From Janibacter sp. Soil728 (GTDB lineage: Bacteria; Actinomycetota; Actinomycetes; Actinomycetales; Dermatophilaceae), in the NCBI RefSeq assembly GCF_001428305.1, contig NZ_LMRZ01000003.1:258225-322224 (forward strand): a DNA stretch of 64,000 nt, written 5' to 3'. Below the pieces are notes generated by a model. That model was not told where the DNA came from. It was given only the letters and a program-made list of their open reading frames with translations, and did not search any database. This document shows positions 57,605-64,000 of this stretch, one piece after another (position 1 is the first letter of the stretch; each line of letters opens with the position of its first letter). The position numbers and the translations under genes were made by a program.

Positions 57605-58777
57605 GTGACCACCCCTCCGCCCTCCCGCGACGGTGCCGATCGGTGCCCGGGGCTGCTCACCCCCTTCGTCTCGGCGGACGGGGCGATGGTGCGGCTGCGG
57701 CTGCCCGGCGGGCGTGTGGACACTGCGACTCTGGGCGAGATCTCTTCTCTGGCAACACGTTTCGGCGACCCAGACATCACACTCACCTCACGCGGGAGCC
57801 TGCAGCTGCGCGGCCTGCCCGACCCGCTCCCCCGCGAGCTCGTCACCGCCATCGGCGACCTCGGCCTCGTCCCGTCGGGTGAGCACGACAAGGCCCGCAA
57901 CATCGTCGCGGACCCGGAGGCTGGCCTCGACGACCTGGTCGGCGCGCTCGACGACGGACTCCTCGCCGACCCCGGGCTGGCGCAGCTGCCTGGGCGATTC
58001 CTCCTCGCCGTCGGCCGACCGGGCGGTCCCGTGCTCGGTGAGCCGTGGGACATCGCGATCGTCGACGAAGGCGGTGTCCTGAGGTGCGACGCAGGAGCCT
58101 CGAAGGGGGGGGCCGCCCGCGTCCTCGTGGGCGCCCACGGCGTGGTCGTACCCCGCGACGAAGCGGCACGGACCGCCCTCGACGTGGCTCGTCGCTTCCT
58201 CGCGGCTCGCACTGATGCGAAGACGTGGAATGTCCGCGACCTGCCCGCCACTGCCCGCGGGTCGCTGCTGCCGGAGGGGACCCCCTTCGTCGAGCCGGCC
58301 GAGACGCCACCGCTCCCCGGTCCGGACGGGGACGACCTCGTGGCACTCGTGCCGCTCGGGCTGCTGACGCCCGCGATGGCCGCGGCCCTCACCGCGCGTC
58401 GAGGCTCGTCGCAGGGCTCCTCGCCCCTCAGCGAGCGTCTCGTGGTCACCCCCTGGCGCGCGATCGTCGTCCCGGGCGGAGCGGCCCTCGCCGGCGACCT
58501 CGCCGACGTCGGGTTCGCCACGGCACCCGACTCCCCCTGGAGCGTCCTGACCGCCTGCGCCGGCGCCCCTGCGTGCGCACGGACCACCACCTCCACCCGC
58601 GACCTCGCTCGGGCCGCCGCAGCCCTGGTCGACCCCGCCGGACCACCCGTCCACGTCATCGGCTGTGAACGCTCCTGCGGTCACCCCGCCCGAGCGCACA
58701 CCATCTCGCTGAACCCCTCGACCGTGGCTGACGTCGTTGCTGCGCAACGCTCTCCGAACTCCGAAAGGTCCTCATGA
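57605..58777 (+). CDS. cobG: Precorrin-3B synthase (CobG), nitrite/sulfite reductase-like
   Basis: A 390-aa iron-sulfur protein that uses O2 to hydroxylate precorrin-3A before ring contraction, the diagnostic step of the aerobic pathway. It has the ferredoxin-like half domain (DITLTSRGSLQLRGL) and 4Fe-4S cysteines in CAGAPACARTTT and GCERSCGHP. The GTG at 57605 follows a leaderless -10. Its TGA overlaps the cobH ATG. Confidence 0.9.
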   Translation: MTTPPPSRDGADRCPGLLTPFVSADGAMVRLRLPGGRVDTATLGEISSLATRFGDPDITLTSRGSLQLRGLPDPLPRELVTAIGDLGLVPSGEHDKARNIVADPEAGLDDLVGALDDGLLADPGLAQLPGRFLLAVGRPGGPVLGEPWDIAIVDEGGVLRCDAGASKGGAARVLVGAHGVVVPRDEAARTALDVARRFLAARTDAKTWNVRDLPATARGSLLPEGTPFVEPAETPPLPGPDGDDLVALVPLGLLTPAMAAALTARRGSSQGSSPLSERLVVTPWRAIVVPGGAALAGDLADVGFATAPDSPWSVLTACAGAPACARTTTSTRDLARAAAALVDPAGPPVHVIGCERSCGHPARAHTISLNPSTVADVVAAQRSPNSERSS

Positions 58778-59442
58778 CCTCCCTTCGCCAGCCGTCCAGG
58801 CGCTACGACTACGTCACCGACGGCCAGGAGATCTACCGGCGCTCCTTCGGCATGATCCGCGACGAGGCCGACCTCACCGGCCTGCCCGCGGACCTCCACG
58901 GTGCCGCCGTACGGATCATCCACGCCGCGGGCGATGTCGCGATCACGAGCGACATCGCCGGGCACCCGCAGGTTGCAGCGGCCGCGCACACGGCACTCCG
59001 CGCAGGCGCGCCGGTCCTCACCGACAGCAACATGCTGGCCTCCGGTGTCACGCGTCGACGACTGCCTGCCGACAACGCGGTCATCTGCACCCTGCGGGAC
59101 GAGCGCGTGCCTGCTCTCGCGGCCGAGTGGGACACCACCCGCGCCGCCGCTGCCGTCTCCCTGTGGGTCGACCGGCTGGAGGGCTCGGTCGTCGCGATCG
59201 GCAATGCGCCCACCGCGCTCTTCCACCTGCTCGAGATGCTCCACGACGGGGCGCCACGGCCGGCCGCGATCGTCGGGATGCCCGTCGGCTTCGTCGGGTC
59301 CGCCGAGTCGAAGGTCGCGCTCGCCGAGCACGACCTGCCCGGGGGGCCGATCCCCTGGCTCGTCGTCCACGGCCGCCGCGGCGGGTCCGCCATGGCGGCC
59401 GCCGCGCTCAACGCCCTGGCGAACCCGGACGAGCTCGCATGA
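58774..59442 (+). CDS. cobH: Precorrin-8X methylmutase
   Basis: A 222-aa enzyme moving a methyl from C11 to C12 to form hydrogenobyrinate. Catalytic histidine is in RIIHAAGDVAITSD; TDSNMLASGV and GMPVGFVGSAESK are further signatures. ATG overlaps the cobG stop (ATGA), and its own stop overlaps the cobIJ start. Confidence 0.96.
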   Translation: MTSLRQPSRRYDYVTDGQEIYRRSFGMIRDEADLTGLPADLHGAAVRIIHAAGDVAITSDIAGHPQVAAAAHTALRAGAPVLTDSNMLASGVTRRRLPADNAVICTLRDERVPALAAEWDTTRAAAAVSLWVDRLEGSVVAIGNAPTALFHLLEMLHDGAPRPAAIVGMPVGFVGSAESKVALAEHDLPGGPIPWLVVHGRRGGSAMAAAALNALANPDELA

Positions 59443-61043
59443 GCGGCAAGGCAGCTGGCCGCTTCTACGGCGTGGGCATCGGCCCCGGCGACCCTGAGCT
59501 GATCACCCTCAAGGCCGCCCGGCTCATCCGCGATGCCGATGTCATCGCCTACCACGCGGGCGTCGGCAAGCAATCGATGGCGCGAGGCATCGCCGCCGAC
59601 CTCATCCCCGCAGGTGTCATCGAGGAGGAGCTGCGCTACCCGGTGACGACCGGCTTCACCGACCACCCGCGCGGGTACTACGGAGCGCTGGCCGACTTCT
59701 ACGACGAGTGCTCGGCGCGCCTCGACACCCATCTGTCACAGGGCCGCACGGTCGTCGTGCTCGCCGTGGGTGACCCGCTCTTCTTCGGCTCCTTCATGTA
59801 CGTCCACGACCGGCTCAGCCCGCACTACCCCACCGAGGTCGTCCCCGGCATCACCTCGCTGTCGGCGGCCACTGCGGCCGTCGCGACCGGCCTGTGTCGC
59901 CACGAGGACACCCTCACCGTGCTGCCCGGGACCCTGCCCGTGCCCGAGCTCGCCCGGCGCCTCGCCGACACCGACGCGGCGATCATCATGAAGCTCGGCC
60001 GCACCTTCGCCGGGGTGCGTGAGGCGCTGCGTCAGGCAGGGGTCCTCGACCGGGCCGTCTACGTCGAGCGCGCCTCCGGCGCAGGCGAGGTCGTCCTCCC
60101 CGCCGCCGAGGTCGACGAAGGCCGCGTCCCGTACATGTCGCTCGTCGTCGTCCCCGGCGAGGGACTGCGCGACGACGCTGCAGGGCGGGCCGCGGACTTC
60201 GCCCGGATCACCGCAGGGTCGGACGACGCCTCGAGACTCCTCGCTGGCGCTCGTCGCACCGCCCACGCGGAACGTGGGACCCAAGGGAGCAAGGCCACCG
60301 GGACCGTGCACGTCGTCGGTCTGGGCCCCGGGCCCGAGCGTTGGCTCACCCCCGAGGCGTCGGAGGTCCTCGCGTCGGTGGACCACGTCGTCGGTTATGC
60401 GCCGTACGTCGCAAGAGTGCCCCAGCGTGACGGCCTGACCCGACACTCCTCCGGCAACACCGTCGAGCTCGACCGTGGCCGGCTCGCCCTCGACCTGGCG
60501 AAGGGGGGCGACGACGTCGCGATCGTCTCCGGCGGCGACGCGGGGGTCTTCGGGATGGCGACGGCACTCTTCGAGTCGCGCGAAACCGCGCTCACCGACG
60601 ACGCCGGTTACGCCGACGTGCCCGTGCGCGTCGTGCCCGGGGTCACCGCCGCACACGCTGCGAGTGCGCTCGTCGGCGCAGTGCTCGGAGGCGATCACGC
60701 GCTGGTCAACCTCAGCGACAACCTCAAGCCGTGGGAGGTCCTCGCCGACCGCCTCACCGCCCTGGCCAGCAACGACATCTCGATCGCGCTCTACAACCCG
60801 CGCTCGGCCTCGCGCCCGGACACCCTGGGGCGGGCTCGTGACCTGCTCGTCGCGGCAGTCGGCTCGGAGCGTGTGGTCGTGATCGCCCGTCACGTCGGTC
60901 GCGACCAGGAGTCGGTCGTCGTGACGACGCTCGGGGAGCTCGACGTGGAGTCCGTCGACATGGGCTGCCTCGTGGTCATCGGCGCCTCGACCACGCGGGT
61001 CACCGACGACGGGCGGGTCTGGACCCCACGCTCGGTGGGGTGA
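59439..61043 (+). CDS. cobIJ: CobI-CobJ fusion: precorrin-2 C20- and precorrin-3B C17-methyltransferase
   Basis: A 534-aa bifunctional methyltransferase. CobI half (1-240): GVGIGPGDPELITLKA, VLAVGDPLFFGSFMY. CobJ half (about 288-534): VVGLGPGPERWLTPEA, AIVSGGDAGVFGMA, ISIALYNPRSASRPD. The same fusion is known as CobIJ in Mycobacterium. A linker of about 45 residues joins the halves. Coupled to cobH by ATGA. Confidence 0.95.
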   Translation: MSGKAAGRFYGVGIGPGDPELITLKAARLIRDADVIAYHAGVGKQSMARGIAADLIPAGVIEEELRYPVTTGFTDHPRGYYGALADFYDECSARLDTHLSQGRTVVVLAVGDPLFFGSFMYVHDRLSPHYPTEVVPGITSLSAATAAVATGLCRHEDTLTVLPGTLPVPELARRLADTDAAIIMKLGRTFAGVREALRQAGVLDRAVYVERASGAGEVVLPAAEVDEGRVPYMSLVVVPGEGLRDDAAGRAADFARITAGSDDASRLLAGARRTAHAERGTQGSKATGTVHVVGLGPGPERWLTPEASEVLASVDHVVGYAPYVARVPQRDGLTRHSSGNTVELDRGRLALDLAKGGDDVAIVSGGDAGVFGMATALFESRETALTDDAGYADVPVRVVPGVTAAHAASALVGAVLGGDHALVNLSDNLKPWEVLADRLTALASNDISIALYNPRSASRPDTLGRARDLLVAAVGSERVVVIARHVGRDQESVVVTTLGELDVESVDMGCLVVIGASTTRVTDDGRVWTPRSVG

Positions 61044-61079
61044 GTCGCTTCGAGGCTCCTCGCTGCAGCTCGTCACACC

Positions 61080-61646
61080 TCAGCGAGCGTTGGTCCAGAA
61101 GGGCGCCGGTCCTGCCGGCGCATCCGCGCGGGGCGAAGGGAGCCGGGCTCCGTCTCCCCACCCCTTCGCCCAGTCGGGGACGGCTGATGGAGGCGGGTCG
61201 ACGCCGAGCAGCTGCCACAGGCGGTCGGTGTCGACGCCCTTGCCGCGCTGCAGGAAGCGCATCCGCACGAGAGCCTGCGCGCACACCTGTCCGTCGACGA
61301 CGAAGCGCTGCTCGTAGTAGACGCTGATCCGGTCCCACCCCGCGAGGGCACTGTGCAGCTCGTAGGGCTGCAGCGGCTGGAGCGAGGTGCGGAAGGTCAT
61401 CGTCTCCTGCATGACGACCGGCGAGACGCGGTGACGCACCTGGGCGCGCAACCATCCCGAGCGGACCGCGAGGTCGATCCGGCCGAGGTCGGCCATCGTG
61501 AAGTAGACGCCGTTGTTCATGTGCCCGGCGAAGTCGATGTCGGTGGGCAGCACCCGTAGCGGGAGCACGGCGTGCTCGGTGGGGCCGACCCGGCCGCGGC
61601 GGCGGGCGGACGCGACGGTCCAGACGACGCGAAGGATCTTGTTCAC
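61080..61646 (-). CDS. Acyl-CoA thioesterase-like protein (hot-dog fold)
   Basis: A 188-aa protein with VLPTDIDFAGHMNNGVYFTMADLGR, the hot-dog signature with catalytic Asp, then YYEQRFVVDGQVCAQALVRM. It resembles the THEM6-like thioesterase group (PF13279). GTG 61646 has GAGAGGA eight bases upstream. Convergent with cobIJ; no obvious link to B12. Confidence 0.85.
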   Translation of the reverse strand: MNKILRVVWTVASARRRGRVGPTEHAVLPLRVLPTDIDFAGHMNNGVYFTMADLGRIDLAVRSGWLRAQVRHRVSPVVMQETMTFRTSLQPLQPYELHSALAGWDRISVYYEQRFVVDGQVCAQALVRMRFLQRGKGVDTDRLWQLLGVDPPPSAVPDWAKGWGDGARLPSPRADAPAGPAPFWTNAR

Positions 61647-61709
61647 GCCGTCATCCTCTCCCGTCCCGCGCCCTCGACCGTTGTCGGCAGTCGGTGCCAC
61701 GCTGTGAGC

Positions 61710-62333
61710 ATGGCCACGATCTACTGCACCGCCACGAGCCTCGACGGCTTCATCGCCGACGACGACGAGAGCCTCTCGTGGCTCTTCGCCACCACCGGGC
61801 ACGACCAGGACCCGCAGGGACGGTACGGCGATGACGCGAGCCTCGACTTCGACCAGTTCATGCCGACCGTCGGGGCGGTGGTGTGCGGCGCCAACACCTA
61901 CGCGTGGGTGCACCGCGAGCTGACGCACGACGGATCGGACTTCGTCTGGCCCTACGAGCAGCCGTCCTGGGTCGTCACCCACCGTGACCTCGACCTGCCC
62001 GCGGGCGTGCGGACCTTTGCCGGTGACGTCACCGACCTGCATGCTGCCGCGACCGAGGCCGCTGCCGGCAAGGACGTGTGGATCGTCGGTGGCGGAGACC
62101 TCGCCGGTCAGTTCGCCGACGCCGGGCTGCTCGACCGGGTGTGGATCCACCAGACGCCCGTCACCCTCGGGGCAGGCGCACCGCTCCTCCCCCGCCGGTT
62201 GCGCCTGCAGCGCCTGCGGGTCGAGCGCGACGGTCAGTTCACCGCGATGCTCTTCGACGTCGTGGGCCCGGAGCCCCGGCGCGCCGGGGAGGTGGACGGT
62301 GCGGCGCAGGTCTACGCCGAGGGCGGTCCCTGA
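61710..62333 (+). CDS. Dihydrofolate reductase/RibD C-terminal-fold protein
   Basis: A 207-aa NADPH-dependent reductase-fold protein: YCTATSLDGFIADDDE at the start, VVCGANTYAWV, VWIVGGGDLAGQFADAGLLD. Members reduce varied substrates. Start ATG 61710; it overlaps the convergent cobM by 22 bp. Substrate unknown; a part in the corrin pathway is only a possibility raised by position. Confidence 0.8.
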   Translation: MATIYCTATSLDGFIADDDESLSWLFATTGHDQDPQGRYGDDASLDFDQFMPTVGAVVCGANTYAWVHRELTHDGSDFVWPYEQPSWVVTHRDLDLPAGVRTFAGDVTDLHAAATEAAAGKDVWIVGGGDLAGQFADAGLLDRVWIHQTPVTLGAGAPLLPRRLRLQRLRVERDGQFTAMLFDVVGPEPRRAGEVDGAAQVYAEGGP

Positions 62334-63085
62334 GTCGGCTCGAGCGCGGCGACCCGACGGCACGAGTAGAGGTGCGACTCGACGAAGCCCTCGGCCCGCA
62401 GCGCCCAGCCGACGACGATGATCGCGGCCTGACGCAGGTCGTGGGCCTCGACCTGGTCGGCGATGTCGCCGAGCGTCCCGCGCAGGATCAGCTCCTGCGG
62501 CTGCTCGACCCGGTAGGCGACGGCGACCGGGCAGTCGGCGCCGTAGTGCTCGGCCAGGCGACCCGTGAGCTCGCGGGCGCGGCGGATCGCCAGGTGCAGC
62601 ACCAGGGTCGCACCCGTCGCGGCGAAGGCCTCGAGCGACTCCCCCGTGGGCATGGCCGTGGAGTCGCGCTGCGCCCGGGTGAGCACGACCGACTGGGCCA
62701 CCTCGGGGACGGTCAGCTCGCGTCCGAGGCGTGCGGCGGTTGCCGCGTAGGCCGCGATGCCGGGCGTGATGTCCCACGGGACGCCCGCAGCATCGAGTCG
62801 GCGGGTCTGCTCGGCGATGGCGGAGTAGACGGAGGGGTCCCCGGAGCAGAGGCGGGCGACGTCCTCGCCGCGCTCGTGGGCGGCGAGGATCTCGGCGGTG
62901 ATGCCGTCGAGGTCGAGGCGCTGCGTGTCGACGAGCCGGGCGCCCTCCGGGCAGTGCTCGAGGACGGCCGCGTCGAGGTAGGTCCCGGCGTAGAGACACA
63001 CCGGGCTGGCCGCCAGCAGTCGCGTGGCCCGGACGGTCAGCAGGTCGGCGGCGCCGGGGCCGGCGCCGATGAAGTGGACGGTCAT
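62312..63085 (-). CDS. cobM: Precorrin-4 C11-methyltransferase
   Basis: A 257-aa SAM-dependent methyltransferase: VHFIGAGPGAADLLTVRA, VARLCSGDPSVYSAIAEQ, DITPGIAAYAATAARLG. ATG overlaps the cobL stop (ATGA), so cobL-cobM is an operon on the minus strand. Confidence 0.95.
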   Translation of the reverse strand: MTVHFIGAGPGAADLLTVRATRLLAASPVCLYAGTYLDAAVLEHCPEGARLVDTQRLDLDGITAEILAAHERGEDVARLCSGDPSVYSAIAEQTRRLDAAGVPWDITPGIAAYAATAARLGRELTVPEVAQSVVLTRAQRDSTAMPTGESLEAFAATGATLVLHLAIRRARELTGRLAEHYGADCPVAVAYRVEQPQELILRGTLGDIADQVEAHDLRQAAIIVVGWALRAEGFVESHLYSCRRVAALEPTQGPPSA

Positions 63086-64000
63086 GGGGTGCCCTTCGTC
63101 GTGGCGAGCTGGACGACGGCGCGCGCCGGGGTCCAGGACAGGAATCGGCCGAGCGTGACGGCGTGCTCGACGGACAGCCGGGTGAGCTCACCGCCGGCTC
63201 GGTTGTGGGTGGTGATGAGCGCCGACTCCCCTTCGAGGGTGACGGCGTGGGCGACGAGCCGACCACCGGGGCGAAGGGAGGTCCACGCCCGGTCGAGCAG
63301 GTCGACGTCGAGTCCCCCACCGACGAAGACGGCGTCAGCGTCGGCGAGCCCGGCGAGGTCGGCCGTCGTGGTGTCGCCGACGACGACCTCGACGCGGCCG
63401 GCCAGGCCGAGGGAGGCGGCATTGGCGGTGATGCGTGCTGCGCGACCGGGGTCGCGCTCGACGCAGGTGGCGGTGGCCCGGTCCGCGGCGAGGCACCACT
63501 CGAGGGCCACCGAGCCATTGCCCGCGCCGAGGTCCCACAGGTGGGCGCCGGGTGTCGGACGCAGCCGGGCCAGGGCCGAGGCGCGCACATCGCGCTTGGT
63601 CAGCTGACCGTCGTGCTCGATGAAGTCCTCGGGTCGTCCGGGAGCCATCCCCGCGGTCCGGGAGGAGCCGGCCGGGTCATCGGCCCGTGCCTCGATGCAG
63701 ACGACAACGAGGTCCGCGGTGGTCGAGGTGAACTCCTGCGCCGGCGTGGCCATCGCCCCTTCGTCCGGGCCGCCCAGGTGCCAACGTGCGGTGAGCAGGC
63801 TTGTCCCCCAACCATGCTCGGTCAGCAGCGCCGCCAGCCGGGCGGGGTCCGCGCCACCGGAGCAGAGCACGACGAGTCGCGCGCCGGACGCGAGGTGGGG
63901 CAGGACGGCACGCAGGTCACGGCCGACGGTGGTCACCACGGTGGTCTCCTCGGCGGACCACCCCTGCCGAGCGCGGGCGAGCGCATCGCTGCCGACGGCG
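63082..64000 (-). CDS. cobL: Precorrin-6Y C5,15-methyltransferase (decarboxylating), partial
   Basis: Open at the right edge; the last 305 or so residues are visible. They include the end of the CbiE-like domain (EHGWGTSLLTARWHLGGPDE) and the CbiT-like domain with SAM motif LWDLGAGNGSVALEW and VFVGGGLDVDLLDRAW. The enzyme methylates C5 and C15 and removes CO2. The N-terminal start is outside the window. Confidence 0.93.
   Translation of the reverse strand, partial: AVGSDALARARQGWSAEETTVVTTVGRDLRAVLPHLASGARLVVLCSGGADPARLAALLTEHGWGTSLLTARWHLGGPDEGAMATPAQEFTSTTADLVVVCIEARADDPAGSSRTAGMAPGRPEDFIEHDGQLTKRDVRASALARLRPTPGAHLWDLGAGNGSVALEWCLAADRATATCVERDPGRAARITANAASLGLAGRVEVVVGDTTTADLAGLADADAVFVGGGLDVDLLDRAWTSLRPGGRLVAHAVTLEGESALITTHNRAGGELTRLSVEHAVTLGRFLSWTPARAVVQLATTKGTP

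Overview
This is a stretch of high-GC actinobacterial chromosome. The GC-saturated third codon positions, the frequent GTG and 4-bp GTGA/ATGA gene overlaps, and the order proB-obg-rpmA-rplU-rne with nadD-rsfS-histidine phosphatase nearby (the arrangement known from Mycobacterium tuberculosis) all point to Actinomycetota. The overall flavour suggests Micrococcales, perhaps Intrasporangiaceae (Janibacter-like); the family is inference. I see no prophage, insertion sequence, rRNA or CRISPR array.

Layout. 1-6,060: end of a carboxymuconolactone-decarboxylase-like gene, leuS, a SanA/DUF218 gene divergent from an amidohydrolase, a cupin/membrane-protein pair and an AhpD-like peroxidase-related gene. 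6,070-7,930: DUF488 and benE, then tRNA-Ala(GGC). 8,000-19,300: histidine phosphatase, rsfS, nadD, a 70-aa membrane protein, a 434-bp gene-free stretch, proA, divergent pdxY, then proB, obg, rpmA, rplU and rne. 19,470-25,410: the TIGR03936 and TIGR03960 partner genes, separated by a D-lactate/glycolate-type FAD/Fe-S oxidoreductase and a small membrane protein. 25,530-37,290: long-chain acyl-CoA synthetase, a RodA-type SEDS protein, ribF, truB, rbfA, two proline-rich membrane proteins, infB, ylxR, nusA, rimP (translation/transcription operon, all on the minus strand). 37,380-47,350: accessory genes (lipoprotein, APH(6)-like kinase, AbiEi/DUF559 protein, DUF255 protein, pirin, a two-component system, and a phospholipase A2-membrane-hydrolase fusion). 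47,350-64,000: aerobic cobalamin biosynthesis.

The cobalamin block carries cobQ, cobF, a bluB-cobT fusion, cobN behind a cobalamin riboswitch, cobG, cobH, a cobI-cobJ fusion, cobM and cobL (running off the edge), plus a CobC-like histidine phosphatase. Together they cover much of the corrin-ring methylation, contraction, cobalt insertion, side-chain amidation and lower-ligand steps. cobK, cobB, cobO and cobS are not in view. Passengers within the block are a 183-aa protein of unknown function coupled to cobF, a 3-hydroxyacyl-CoA dehydrogenase of unusual subtype, a thioesterase and a DHFR-fold reductase.

Four genome-level signals stand out. (i) A 9-mer, CGAAGGGGG, occurs at least 33 times on both strands and builds the arms of two terminators. 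(ii) A 19-bp unit (GCGTCGATGTGCAGGGTTG) is repeated in tandem and inverted form at three intergenic sites, two of which bracket the AbiEi/DUF559 gene. (iii) At least twelve start codons lie 6-8 nt after a TANNNT -10 box without a Shine-Dalgarno sequence, so leaderless transcription looks common. (iv) A signal-phospholipase A2-membrane-alpha/beta-hydrolase fusion protein is the most unusual single gene. None of these is proven to be a new system; the checks are listed with each.
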